64,000 bases of DNA from Symsagittifera roscoffensis (Eukaryota; Xenacoelomorpha; Acoela; Convolutidae), in assembly GCF_963678635.1 (NCBI RefSeq), contig NC_087067.1:5870647-5934646 (forward strand), read 5' to 3'. Every line of letters begins with the position of its first letter. The stretch's first letter is position 1. The notes beneath the pieces are model-generated. The model searched no databases. It had not been told where the DNA came from and was given only the letters and a program-made list of their open reading frames with translations. The translations under genes were made by a program, and so were the position numbers. Shown in pieces: positions 1 through 10,611 of this stretch.

Positions 1-3000
1 GCTTGAGCATGAAACTTAATGTTATCTCTGGTCAGAGGTTCGGTATGGCACCGCAAGGAAGTAAAATACAGTCGATAATCTCGGTGGTAGGGCATCAGGT
101 AATCAGAAATCTGAGTGAACCGTCTGAGTTCACTTTGATGCATTTGGACACATATGCAGACTATCTGAGGCAGATGGAGCCACGCACCGAGTCGAGGGCT
201 GTGAGGGCACTACTAACGACGGGTGGCCCTCGCACGAAGAAACTTCATGGACGCTACCTAGAAGTCTATGGGCCGTATCAAGTGATGCTGAACGTGGATG
301 GGATCATTATCTACACCAGGACTTATGTAACAACAGATGATGACCAAATAGGGCAGATCTATTTGGGAGAAGAGGAACTCAAGGTCCGCAGGATAGGCCA
401 TGACGCCATGATGGAACAAGACGCAGTACACATTGGATATGAAGCAGATGTGACAGCACATCTGCTCGACACCAACGGAACAAAAATCGGAGTCACAGGG
501 CTTCTGGACACAGGAGCGGTCGTGAGTGTGATGCCGATAAAAACTTGGGAAAGAATGGGCTTCACGCGGGAAGATCTGATTCCAACGAATCTCCGACTGG
601 CTGCAGCCAATCGAGGAGCTATCTACGTAGCCGGAAGAACACCAATAACGGTCCTCCACATGGGAGGACGGGATCTTTGGATGAGCTTCCTGGTGGTAGA
701 GAATCTGGACGATGCCGACCAATTCATCTTGGGCAGAGATTTTGTCAGGAATTTTGACGTGATGATTGATTTGAACAACGGTCTGATACGGATTAGAAAC
801 CCGGACCGAAAGTATGTTAAGAGACCAATTAATAGGATAAAAACAGACGAAAATAAGGTACCAGTTTTTTTGGATAGAAAAGTAAGATTAAAACCAGGAC
901 AAGCTGTAGTAGCAATTTTTAGAATGAGAAATTTAAATTCGTTGAGTGATAGTAAACAGGTTTGCTTAGTACCGAATCCAAATAGTCAGAGTTCGGTGAT
1001 TTTAGGCCGGAGCTTCTCGGTAACGCGAAACGGACTGTGTGTCAGTGTGTTGTTGAACACACTGGACACCACGGTTTCAATCCAGTGTGGAAAGAAGCTT
1101 GGCTACGCCTTGCCGATGAGGACCGACTATGAGGAGACAGAAAACTCGAAGAAATATAGTGTGAAAGACTGTCCTTATCATGCAAATAAAGATAAAATCT
1201 TAAAGAGAATTAATGAATTAAAATCTATTCATAAATTGTTTTCAATTGAATCCGAAACGGACGACGGCTTATCAAGCTGCTCGAATTTTCCGGAACGCCC
1301 CTCGTCATATGAACTAGATTCTGACAAACCGGTTTTGCCAGAAATAGAACATTTAAAAGGAAAAATAGGTGAGGGAAATTTTGAAAAATTGCGGGACCTC
1401 CTAAATCGGAACGCCGAGGTATTTTCAAAACATAAGGCGGATATCGGTTGCTGTAATTTCGTCGAACACGAAGTCGAACTAGAAGAGGGCGCCGTTCCCC
1501 ATAGGGAAGGCGCAAGGCGAATGACGCCACATAAATCGGAAGCGTGCCGAGCGGAAATAGAAATGTTGCTTGAAGACGACATGATAGAACCCTCGAAATC
1601 GCCATGGGCTTGCGGAGTAGTAATGGCGAAAAAGAAAGGGGGGCAGCTTAGATTTAGTTGCGACTTTCGTTACTTGGACGCGGTAACGATAAAAGATGCG
1701 TACCCGATACCGCGAATAGACGAGAGCCTATCTAAACTTGGTGATGCCAAGTTCTTCACCACATTGGACTTAGGTTCTGCCTTCTGGCAGGTTCCCTTGC
1801 GGAAAAAGGATAGGGAGAAAACCGGTTTCGCGTGCGAATTGGGGTTGTACCAGTGGAAGAGGATGCCCTTCGGCTTGTGCAATGCAACAGCAACTTTTCA
1901 AAGGCTGATGGCTCAGGCTTTGACAGGAGTGACCAAAAAGTACGGGAATCTCTTGATGTGCTACGTGGATGATGTAGTCATAGCGACACCGACCCTGGAG
2001 GATCACATTGATCGGCTCGATGAGGTCTTCGGATGTATGAAAAGAGCAGGCTTGAAATGCAAACCATCGAAATGTGAAATCCTTAGGGATTCGATCAAGT
2101 ACCTGGGAAGAATGGTGGACAGGCATGGTGTGAGGCCAGATCCAGAAGCAGTAGAGGCTGTGCTGACATGGAAGGCTCCGAGGACGGACACACAGCTAAT
2201 GAGCTTCCTGGGGTTTGCCAATTATTACCGTGAATTCATTAAAGGATATGCGGACAAGGTGTACCCGATGCAGAAGCTGATGCGCAACAGAGGGAAAAAG
2301 TTCGAATGGAACGATGAGGCACAGGTTGCTTTCGAGAACATAAAGCGGGAACTGTGCGAAGCGCCAGTGCTGGGCATGCCTACAGAAAAGGGCATATATG
2401 TTCTCGACACAGACGCATCGGTGGTGGCAATCTCAGGAATCTTGCATCAAGAGCAAGAATGGAACGGAAGAACAGTTCTCCGTCCCATTGCATACGGCAG
2501 CAAAGTCTTGAGTGACACAGAGATGAAATTTGGCGCACCAAAAGCAGAAATGTTTGCAGTAGTCACCTTTGTGGAGAAGTACCGTGCATACTTGGGGAGC
2601 GCTCCCTTCAAGTTACGCGTGGACAACAGAGCGTTATCCTGGTTGAAGACCTACTCGATGGATCAGAGTTATATTGGTAGATGGATAGTAAGACTGGATG
2701 GCTACCACATGATAATCGAACATAGGATGCGTGATAAACACCAGAATGCTGACAGCCTCAGCAAGAAAACTGAGTTCTATGAAAGATTGGAGCAGAAGCA
2801 GGCCAATCAGGCGGAAGTGAAGGAGGGATTCTCGTTTCTGGACAAAGAAACTTATGAAGCGCTTCCCTTAACGAGATGGTTGGATAAATCAGGACATCCA
2901 ATTCCAGGGCACCCTGAGCTACCTGTAGAGAAAGCAGCCGAGATAATGATCCTGTCCAAGGAGGACCCGGTCCCCTTGGATTTGTTGCTGCGCTCGAATC

Positions 3001-3832
3001 TGGTCCAGCAAGAACTCTCTCGCATGAATATAAACAGCCTCTCAGTATTGGATAAAACGGTGCAAGTCGCACCACAAGTAATGCGGATGCTGGGTGGATT
3101 GTTAGAAAGAGAAGTGACCAGAGATGACCCCGAGTGGAAAGCAGCAGTGGCATCGCTAACAGTCAGAGAGAAAGTGAAGATCATGCCGTCCAGACGACAG
3201 CACGAAGAGAACGAGAGGGATTGTAGGACAATAGTTCAGCAACTAGTATCCTCAATACCCCAAGAGATTTTGACCAGTACTTCATACGGACAGAAAGAAC
3301 AGGAGAGCGGCAAGCAAAAGAAAACCGTCACCTTTGTGGACCGGGATAAAGAGGGTGAAGTTGTAGAACAAAATCTGCTGCAAGACTATTTGTCCGGGGA
3401 GAAGGATAAGGAGAAAAACCAGCGATCACAAGATCAACACCCGGGACAAGTGAATTTGTCCGGGGAGTCCGAGATAGACGAGAAAATTCCTGATGAGAAA
3501 CAGGACCTAGAGAACAAGGTTTTGTCCGGGGAGTTTAGATGGATGCGAAGGAAATACAGACATGATCTGGAGGAGCGTGCAGTCTCCAGCACAACACCTT
3601 CGACGGATGATAAGTCAGAAAGCTCAAGAATGAACACCTATTCCGACAGGGATTCGACCTCGGGATCAGAACTGTCAGAACTGGCGATACACACGCTACT
3701 AGTGGAAACTCGGGCGAGAGACCTGGACAGAGAGGTGTACCAGGATCCGGACAGCGATCGCTACCTTATACCGAGCGGAAGAGTCTTTGACAACGCAGCG
3801 GATGACTTAGAAACGATAGCGGTATCGAAACG
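1..3832 (+). pseudogene. Element A Gag-Pol, 5' fragment: protease, reverse transcriptase, RNase H
   Basis: The frame is open from the left edge (codons from position 3) to a deletion junction near 3832. In order it shows the Gag-to-protease linker, an aspartic protease active site DTGA (codon 169 of the visible frame, about nt 507) with the later ILGRDF motif, and a complete reverse transcriptase with LDLGSAFWQVPL, MPFGLCNATATF and catalytic YVDD (codon about 654). RNase H follows, with TDAS, the AEMFAV glutamate, VDNRAL and the ADSLSKK end. The rest is a charged linker with three copies of LSGE. It would process the polyprotein and copy element RNA into DNA. This copy still has the stretch that element B has lost (A 84-1576), so it shows what B is missing. 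After 3832 the frame is wrong, so the product would end at 4028 without integrase. Confidence 0.9.
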
Positions 3833-4495
3833 AGGTGGTGCAGATAGATCACCAGAAGATATGCATGACAGACAGCGGTTACAACCAAGTCTTGGTCATG
3901 ATAGATCACTTCACGAAGTATGCAGAGGCCGTGCCCTGCATAACTGCCTCGGCGGAAGAGACATGCGACCACCTGATCAACACGTGGATAGCAAGACATG
4001 GTTGTCCGATGACGTTTCAATCGGATAATGGAACGGCTTTCGTAGGCGAGCTTACGAAAGAGCTTATGAGACGCTCACAGGTCGCTCAGGCTCACTCCAC
4101 GACATACCACCCTCAAACGAATGGCCTAGTGGAAAGACAGAATAGGACGTTAGTGTCGATGCTGAGGGTATATTGTTCCAGGTACATGACCGATTGGGAC
4201 AGATACCTTCCACAGGTGATGGGAGCTTATAATAGCACGCAACACTCCACCACTGGAGTCAGTCCACACATGATGCTGACGGGACACGAGAAGTCTTTAC
4301 CCTTGACATTCTTCTACCCAGAGTATGAGGGAAAGAAAACATCTCCACAGGTTTACGTAAGGGATGTGATCAGACGTCAACAGGAGTTGAACGATCTGTG
4401 CAGACGAAATACTCAGCAAGCACAGGCAAGGCAAAGGAAAAGATTCGACAAGAAAGCAGCTGGCGCAAAAACTTACTCGGTGGGAGACTATGTAT
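3833..4495 (+). pseudogene. Element A integrase catalytic core, lacking its zinc-binding domain
   Basis: A DD35E integrase core lies in a frame shifted from the upstream Pol frame. It shows VQIDHQK (first Asp), FQSDNGTAF (second Asp) and LVERQNRT (Glu). Element B has an HHCC domain between the RNase H linker and this core. Here the sequence jumps from the linker directly to the core, with the 4-base string AACG (3829-3832) shared by both sides of the break. The missing piece equals 629 bp in B (19841-20469), which is not a multiple of three, so both the domain and the frame are lost. A 17-bp deletion near 4496 then breaks the frame again, just before the GPF segment. Not functional. Confidence 0.85.
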
Positions 4496-5043
4496 GTACC
4501 ACCGAAAGGGACAAAGAAACTTCTAAAGAAATGGAGGGGACCCTTCATGATTACGGAGGTGCACCAGGAGGGACGCTTTCATAGACTGAGTACTGGCCGA
4601 GCCGCCCACTACGAGAACATCAAGCCACACAATCCATCGACAGAAGACTGGTGTATACCTGCAGACATGGAAGAAGGGGATTATCTAATGATGGATCCTG
4701 CTTGTGAGGTCAATGAAAAAGGCACCAGGGAGAAGAACGATGGAAACGAAATCGTAGAGGAAGGTACGGATACACCGCTGGACCTGGATCCAAACGAAAA
4801 GATCGAAGCGGACGATGAAACCTTACCCTACGCAGAAGAGGATTGGCAGGATCCCGAACAGACAGAGGTTCCCAAGAACTTGGAACCAGATCTTCCGTTC
4901 ACGATTCAGACTCGTCAGAAGGACGGGACGAGACCAAGAAAGAAATACAATCCTTACGGTGACGACTTTGTAGTGGATGGGATAGATCTGAAGAAAGTAC
5001 TATCCCAAGAAAGAAATACAATCCTTACGGTGACGACTTTGTA
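4496..5043 (+). pseudogene. Element A integrase C-terminal (GPF) segment and acidic tail
   Basis: This continues the integrase after the 17-bp deletion, in another frame. It contains KKWRGPFMITEV, the GPF/Y module found after the core in many Ty3/gypsy integrases, then an acidic, poorly conserved tail. The 17 bases missing relative to element B (B about 21131-21151) encode the lead-in to this module. The frame closes at 5044 because of the 71-bp duplication described separately. Confidence 0.8.
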
Positions 5044-5070
5044 GTGGATGGGATAGATCTGAAGAAAGTA
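4934..5070 (+). repeat. 66-bp direct duplication inside element A Pol
   Basis: Bases 4934-4999 recur at 5005-5070, separated by the five bases CTATC (net gain 71 bp). Element B has the segment once (from about 21587). The insertion shifts the Pol frame, so the remaining Pol tail continues only in a new frame. It looks like a local slippage or template-switch event particular to this copy. Confidence 0.9.
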
Positions 5071-5336
5071 GTGGAGGAAGTAGTGGGTTTAGAAGAAACA
5101 ACTGTGTCACAAGACATTGACATAGTCGATGATCATAATGATGAGTGGGTTGACGACTGGTCGAAACCCGAGGTAGAATTTGACGATGAGCAACAGCAGT
5201 CATATGAACAAGACCAGACGAACCTGCGTGTCTTAGAGTGGCTGAACGAAATGACATCAGACCCTAAAGAGACCAGCGTTACGATTCAAGACGTAGATCG
5301 TGAAAGCGCGAAATACATTAAGACCGAACGAGATGA

Positions 5337-5361
5337 TCCTTCCTGGGCTGCCCAGGAAGGA
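5337..5361 (+). other. Perfect hairpin inside Pol (element A)
   Basis: TCCTTCCTGGG, loop CTG, CCCAGGAAGGA: an 11-bp perfect inverted repeat within the coding frame, about 90 bases before the 40-nt conserved block. The same hairpin is in element B at 21920-21944. Element C does not have it. Confidence 0.8.
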
Positions 5362-5428
5362 CAACTTCTCATTCCAGCTTCTAACCTTGACTTGATATCC
5401 GGTATGCGATCGACGGGGACGCCGATGG

Positions 5429-5468
5429 ATATTTTTGTCCGGGGAGTGGGGGTAGGACTTACCCACAC
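5429..5468 (+). promoter_or_regulatory. 40-nt conserved block in Pol with purine tract and hairpin (element A copy)
   Basis: These 40 bases are identical to B 22012-22051 and C 46166-46205, although the flanking coding sequence of C has diverged freely, including at silent sites. The block contains GTCCGGGGAG, the same string found at the purine tract before the 3' LTRs of B and C. It also has a hairpin at 5446-5468 (GGGTA, loop GGACT, TACCC, extended by GTG/CAC). A central polypurine tract, RNA signal or processing site is possible; this is inference. Confidence 0.6.
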
Positions 5469-6057
5469 TGAAAACCTGATAAAAAAAAAATTGAGAATAG
5501 CAAGAGAAACAGGAGACTTAGAAGCAGAAACAGGCGAAGAACCTAAGAAACCTGACATAGGCAGGGTGGTTGAGTCATATTTTAACTTACCAAATGAATA
5601 TTCAAGTAACATAATACTAACAGACAGTGATTTCATACTCACAAACAGAACATGTGCGATAACAATCACCGCAGACATGAGTTTTAGGACAGCGTTAGCG
5701 GCAGACTTTAAGAGAGAATACAAAAACGTGGAATTCCTTTGGAAGCAAAGACCAGGGATAGGGGGCGTAGCAGCCTTACCTCCGGCGGTGTCGCAGATAC
5801 CGGGAAAGTACTTATGCTTCTTGGTAACGAGGGCGACAGAGAAGCAGCACGTGGACCCAGAAAACCTAGTCTTGTCTTTGACGAGGCTGAGGGACTTCCT
5901 TGTGGAAATGGACGTGAAGGAGCTCTCGCTTCCAGTGTACGATCCAAATAGAGGAAGACTGCATCCTCGGGAATTGTACGCGCTTGTACACGTGATATTC
6001 TCTGATACGAACATACAAGTATATCTACATAAGAAATATTACTTAAGTGTAGGCTGA

Positions 6058-6442
6058 GTGATGTGCGAAAGAGTGTTAGGCCAAAGACCAAGTTGCATGT
6101 AATATGTGATATGTGTGTGATGTTATGTTATGTGTTAGGTTATTAAGATCATGGGTAAGTAGGGGTTAGTGACCATGAACAACTAGGTGACGATCTTGGG
6201 AATAGATCCAAAGTTTGGACTGTCCAATCTTAGGTCGAATTCCAAAATTTTAGAAACCAATTGATTTTAATAAATTTTAGGATAAATATCTTTTTATCTG
6301 AACTGTTTTAAGCAAATTTTAACGATATATATTAAGGTGAAACTGACAAGTGTGACATTCGTGATTTCTTTTCTAGATCCTGATTGATCATTTAAATTAC
6401 TCACTTGAGTCAAAGAATCGAATCAAACTTGAAAAGAATAGA
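6058..6442 (+). promoter_or_regulatory. Spacer between Pol and ORF2, with splice-acceptor-like site (element A)
   Basis: This is a 385-bp AT-rich non-coding spacer. Near its end TTTCTTTTCTAG ends at 6376, 66 bases before the ORF2 start codon. The same site is in element B (22961), and a better TTTTCAG is in element C (47078). Conservation across copies suggests that ORF2 is translated from a spliced subgenomic mRNA, as env is in retroviruses. No other feature was seen in the spacer. Confidence 0.5.
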
Positions 6443-6952
6443 ATGGACAACTTCAACCTGGATGAATTGATGGACCTGGCAGAGGCATATGTAGGACCGA
6501 TGGTAGATGCGATCTATCGTCGGCTGATCGAACGAGACTTCGCTCTGGAGGACCCAGAGGTGGTCATGTTGCTGACCGCCCTGATCAACATCTTGGGGCA
6601 CGACAACCGTGGGGACCGCCCCACGGAAGTCCTGTTGATGGCAGCATATGGAGAAAGAGGAGTACTAGACCGCCCGAACATGAGAGTGATGAGGTGGAGA
6701 AACGGGGCTCTCTCAGGGAGTGACTTGGCGAATGAGCCTGGGTTGGGAAGTTCTAGGACTTACCAACCAGGTGAGATGCCGATGCCCTCTAAGCCTAAAC
6801 CTGGGCTGACGAGAATGCATCGGGAGATGAACAGCGAGGCGACCTCGTCTGGTTCACCACTGAGAGCAGCTGTGCCACCAAAAAGGGCGAAAGTAACACA
6901 GAAGGTTCAGACGAACCAAACCATACAAGATCTGGACGAGATGAACGATCAG
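6443..6952 (+). pseudogene. Element A ORF2, N-terminal remnant
   Basis: This starts with ATG in the same context as ORF2 of element B and encodes the first 170 or so residues (MDNFNLDEL, then a helical region ending NEPGLGSS). The frame matches B until about 6950. There a deletion with the shared string ATCAG (6948-6952) joins to what is B position 30697. The deleted 7149 bp includes the SGNH hydrolase domain and most of the polyprotein. The function of this N-terminal region is unknown. Confidence 0.85.
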
Positions 6953-8243
6953 CGTAGAAGTATTCCCAGGAGTTCTGCAGACCGAGCAGAAATATCTGGG
7001 AAAATGGAGGGAAGCAATCGAAACAGAGATGAACATCAGACACAGCGAAACTTATTGTAGACCATCAGGAGCACGATATTTGGTGGGCTCAACGTTGGCT
7101 CCAATGTGCAAGAGCAGGTACCCTGTACATTTCGTAGCTGTGGACGTGAAGAGTACAAGAACGATTGTGGATCAAGCCTTCTCAGTGCCGAAGTGTGTGA
7201 GATTGGCGAGAATGTCTGAAAAGTCTTACGAGTTACTATGTAAGATGTTCTCAGCAATTCCAGAGAGAACCAAAGAAGAGTTGGAGTCAATACTAGGAAA
7301 GAAGTTCATGGGATATGTGAGCGGGAACTTCAGTGACTTCGAAAAACAGAAACAGAGAGGATCAATTGTCTCAGATTACAATGCAGTAGATGAGAATGAT
7401 GAAATCCACCGAGTGATGATGGAAGTGGAACCATTGCTGGAAGCTTCGGGAAAACGTAATTGGAGGAGCATCATGTTGACACATGACGAGTTTCCTTGCC
7501 ACTGCTTGCTGCAGACCTGGTGGTATCCCAAGCGTAGTAATCTGATGTTGATCTGGGACTCTGGAGAGCTGCTCTCCATGGGTTTACCAGATTCATCGCA
7601 GCCCATAACAATAGTGATAGTGGGAGTTATGATGGCGATACGATGGCTGGAAGCTCATGTGAGAGAAAATAATAGACAGAAGGCGCCGACGAGAGAACAA
7701 TTGCGGAAATTAGATTGTCTAAAAGATTTAGATCTTTTTGAGACAATGTGCAAAGTTCTAAACATTCCGATGGAAGTGAAGAAGATATGGGCGAGAAAAC
7801 GATTGAATCCATGGTTCAGAGCCAACATGACTGCATGGTTGTACGAGTATGCGAAAAAGCATATGTCGAAGCACGGCAGGGTGTACAGTGAATATCAGCT
7901 GGACATTGGGGCAGGAGCTTTCAAGCGAGCTCTCGTGACTCATCGGAATGCAGTGATCACCGCCGTGAAAAGTATTTCCAGGACGAGTGAGCGTAGTGGA
8001 AATGAGAAGGCAGAGATGCTGAAAGAAGATTTGGAGAGAAACGTGACGTTGTGTCTCCACAACAGTTTCTGCAGAAACAGAGAATCCAACGTGGATCCCC
8101 TACCTTGCTGTAAACAGAGGGTAGAAGAGCAGAAGTGTTGGAGGACGGCTTCCAACAGCGTCAGGATAGCTAATGATGTGCTACAGGACACGGAAACCGA
8201 AAGTGCGGAGTCAGTATCACAGGAGGAAGAAATGGAACATTGA
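6953..8243 (+). pseudogene. Element A ORF2, C-terminal remnant
   Basis: The last 430 or so codons of ORF2 follow the large deletion, in a frame different from the N-terminal piece (frame readable from 6954, first internal ATG at 7029). It retains the motif PCHCLLQTWWYP, a region around PWFRANMTAWLYEYAKKH, and the TALE-like acidic end EEEMEH. It is nearly identical to the end of element B ORF2 (30697-31987). No family that I recognise matches. Because the frames do not join, the two remnants would not form one protein. Confidence 0.85.
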
Positions 8244-9063
8244 TGAATGGTCGAGAAAACAAGAGGCAACAAGAAAGAAAATTAGAATAATTTAGAAGTT
8301 TTAGAACTTCTAAACGACGAAAAAAGAAGAGAACAAAGGAGTGATGAAGAAAAACTTAAAACTCAGAATTCTTTTATGTGTGTGAAAAACTCAAGTGAGA
8401 AACCAAGCAACCAAGTTGTAATTGAAAACTGAAACATTTAGTTGAGTTTTGAAATTGTTGCATTTATAAATTTGCATTTTGATTTTAGTTGAAGTGGCTT
8501 TAGAGACACTCACTTATTATTTATTTAGAAAGGCTTGAGGGAAGAGTATATTTAAATATTCCAGCCTGCATGATTGTTTTTAATCACTTAGGAAGACTGA
8601 TCACTTTGTGGTGATGTGGAAGGCTTGAGTAATCTCTCGAAGAGGGAGATTGTTTCATTGTTCTTTCTAACCACAAAGTTTCTTAGTTTTAATATTCAGG
8701 ACAATAAACAAGCAAGATTTCCGAAGGGAAGGAGCATAGTAGGATGATTTTAGCTTGTTGGTTGGCAGGACTGTCCTGCAAGCCAACACCTTTTAAATCT
8801 AGGAGAAAAAGTTCTAATCGGGACATTGACACTGGAAGTCAGAAAAAATGTTTTATCTTAAGTCATATCCTCAATGTGCAGATTAATGAAGGAATTTGAA
8901 GGCTATAGTGATGTAGTATGATGCCATTTATATTCTGCAGTGAGTCGATGTGACGTAGATAAAAGTAATTTCGTGCATTTTGTAAATTCTGTTCGATGAC
9001 ACTGTAACCATTTAGAACATTGCGCGATTCAATGAGGACATTGACCGGACTGTCCGGGTAGTG
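8244..9063 (+). other. Element A 3' UTR and polypurine-like tract
   Basis: No coding sequence was seen. It contains AATAAA near 8703 and a long hairpin at 8757-8787 (GTTGG and GCAGGA pairing with TCCTGC and CCAAC around a CTG loop), which recurs in element B at 32501-32531. The segment ends with GTCCGGGTAGTG just before the LTR. In elements B and C the same place reads CCGGGGAGTA, so the priming tract of this copy seems mutated. Confidence 0.75.
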
Positions 9064-9997
9064 TGTGACATTCGACCAGAATGTCAAAAATGCAATCTCT
9101 GCAGAATTCGGAATTTTAGCAGTAAGCCTTCCGGATTGGTGGTTTTTAAGAACTAAGGGCGTTATTGGAACGTTTAGCCAAACGGTGAAGGCTGGAATAT
9201 TCTAGTATTTTAAAATTTCAAAAATTCGAATGATGACGTCACATTTCTGAGAAATGCTGAAACGGCCATTTTAACAAGAAACGAGAGAAAAAACACAACA
9301 ACATTAGTTGCGCTGACAAGAACAACTTTATCGAAATTGAAGAAGTCGAAATTGAAGAAAAACAGCAGCAGATTGCAGAGAACGTTCCGACTTGCAACTA
9401 TTGTGCTGCTACAATAGTTGCAAGGCCGTTGCGAACAACGGTGAAGGGTAAGAAACCAGCCTTCCGTGTTGTCGTGAAATCGAACTTAAGGAGCTTGATT
9501 CACCGGATTCAAGAATCCGGAAGGGTCTCGGGACGGAAAACTTTTATTGACTCATATGAACTTTTAGCATCCTGCCATGTCCTGACTTGAATTTAATTGA
9601 TATTTGGATTAGTTTTGACAAGGATGAGGTGCTAAGAGTTGGGGGGGAAAGGGTTGATCCATCTTCGATGGAGATGATGATTTTTATCAACTGAACAAAA
9701 ACAATAGTAATATAATAAGTAGTAGCCCTGTTTTTAGGAGTGACCTCGTGGTCTGGGGATACTGAGACCCAGCCATGAGCTCACTATTTTTGCATGTAAT
9801 TCAGTTAATTTGAGCGTTCTGGTCGAAGCCGGAGAACAGTAACGTTTTTGTCGACCCGATGTTAGAAAAGACCACCGAAAAGTACTGGCTTGGTAGAGAC
9901 GGTGAAAAACATGCAAAGCTCTGTTTAGACGCTAGCCAGTCGTCTTAAGACTTAGTTTTGTTATCCGTCGATATGTATCTTCCGGGCGAATGTTACA
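9064..9997 (+). repeat. 3' LTR of element A
   Basis: It begins TGTGACA and ends TGTTACA, so it has TG...CA ends with short imperfect inverted termini. It is 934 bp and is clearly homologous to the 920-bp LTRs of element B, with many substitutions and small indels. It keeps the two adjacent hairpins of the family (TTGCAACTATTGT stem, then CCGTTG/CAACGG). Its partner LTR lies left of the window. Confidence 0.92.
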
Positions 9998-10611
9998 TAC
10001 GTCAACATGGGAAGAATATGATAAAGCCATGAAAATCAACCGTGAGCAGTGGTTGGATAACCAATATCCGGAAAGTTGGTCGTGGCGGGTTGCATCCCAT
10101 GCCCTTGAAAAGATCATCAGCGATGGCAAAAACAAAAAGAACATGGCTGAGAAAAAGAAGCCCTGTGATTATAGCAGTGATTCACCACCCAACTAGATGG
10201 TCCAATATAGGGGAATCACAGTCAGACATTAGCAAAAAAAAGTGCGCGATATCACCAATGCGCTGATAATATTCACGACGAGGAAATTGAAAACTTATAT
10301 GCCCTCTCTAAAATCCTCCTTTTCCAGTGAACTGAAATCAAAAGTGGTGTACAGACTTGAATGTTGTGGGTGCAAATCCATCTATGTTGGCCAGACGGTC
10401 CGACATATCACCACAAGGATTGAGGAATACCGAAAAGAGGATACCCCAGTTGGACAGCATATAAGGCAGTGTGGTAATGAGCGTAGTAAGTCTGAGTTTA
10501 ATTGGAAAATAATCGACCAGGCGTCCAGCAGCATCAAGTTACTTACATTAGAGGCGCTGCACATTAGGAAAGAGAGACCGGCAATTAACACGCGCGACGA
10601 GTTTAGAAGTA
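9998..10611 (+). pseudogene. Penelope-like element fragment: C-terminal part with GIY-YIG endonuclease
   Basis: A single frame runs from the LTR of element A to the LTR of element B, broken by two in-frame TAG stops (10194-10196 and 10230-10232). The first part (EEYDKAMKINREQW, NQYPESWSW) looks like the connector after a Penelope-type reverse transcriptase. The second part has GCKSIYVGQTVRHITTRIEEY, then VGQHIRQC and EALHIRKERPAINTRDEF, the signature of a GIY-YIG nuclease, which nicks the target for insertion. The frame ends artificially at a stop formed with the first bases of the LTR. It continues in frame on the other side of element B at 33728. The reverse transcriptase part would lie left of element A. 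Confidence 0.8.
10609..10611 (+). other. Putative 3-bp target-site duplication of element B (left copy)
   Basis: GTA precedes the 5' LTR, and GTA follows the 3' LTR at 33728-33730. Removing the element and one copy keeps the Penelope frame open. Three bases is short for this class and could match by chance, but element C also shows a 3-bp match. Confidence 0.5.

Larger units (their letters stand above)
5044..6057 (+). pseudogene. Element A Pol C-terminal tail with macrodomain-like region
   Basis: This is the last part of Pol in its third visible frame. The first half is acidic and variable. Then comes the conserved stretch IFVRGVGVGLTHTENL, and from about 5611 a region of some 145 residues that resembles a TARG1/OARD1-type macrodomain. 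Landmarks are ITADMSF near its start, GGVAALPP, GKYLCFLVTRATEK, LTRLRDFLVEM, a central LPVYDPNRG, and YLHKKYY at the end. Macrodomains bind or hydrolyse ADP-ribose derivatives. Here the glycine-rich loops of the typical family are not obvious, so the activity is uncertain. This region stays open although the rest of the copy has decayed. Confidence 0.7.
1..9997 (+). mobile_element. Element A: partial, decayed giant LTR retrotransposon (family 1)
   Basis: This is the right-hand part of a Ty3/gypsy-type element of the same family as the copy at 10612-33727. The window starts inside its Gag-Pol frame, so its 5' LTR, leader and most of Gag lie to the left. It keeps protease, reverse transcriptase, RNase H, integrase core, macrodomain-like tail, both ends of ORF2, the 3' UTR and a 3' LTR. 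It is clearly dead: a 629-bp deletion removes the integrase zinc domain, a 17-bp deletion and a 71-bp duplication shift the frame, and a deletion of about 7.15 kb removes the middle of ORF2. The LTR differs from the element B LTR at several percent of positions, so this is a separate and older insertion. Order and homology were read directly by comparison with element B. Confidence 0.93.

Noticed and set aside
5286-6014. Minus-strand frame of 242 codons (also 21869-22597)
   Set aside because: Shadow of the conserved Pol tail on the other strand; the plus strand has the recognisable macrodomain-like protein.
7940-8272. Minus-strand serine-rich frame at the end of ORF2 of element A
   Set aside because: Antisense shadow; serine richness reflects purine-rich acidic codons on the plus strand.
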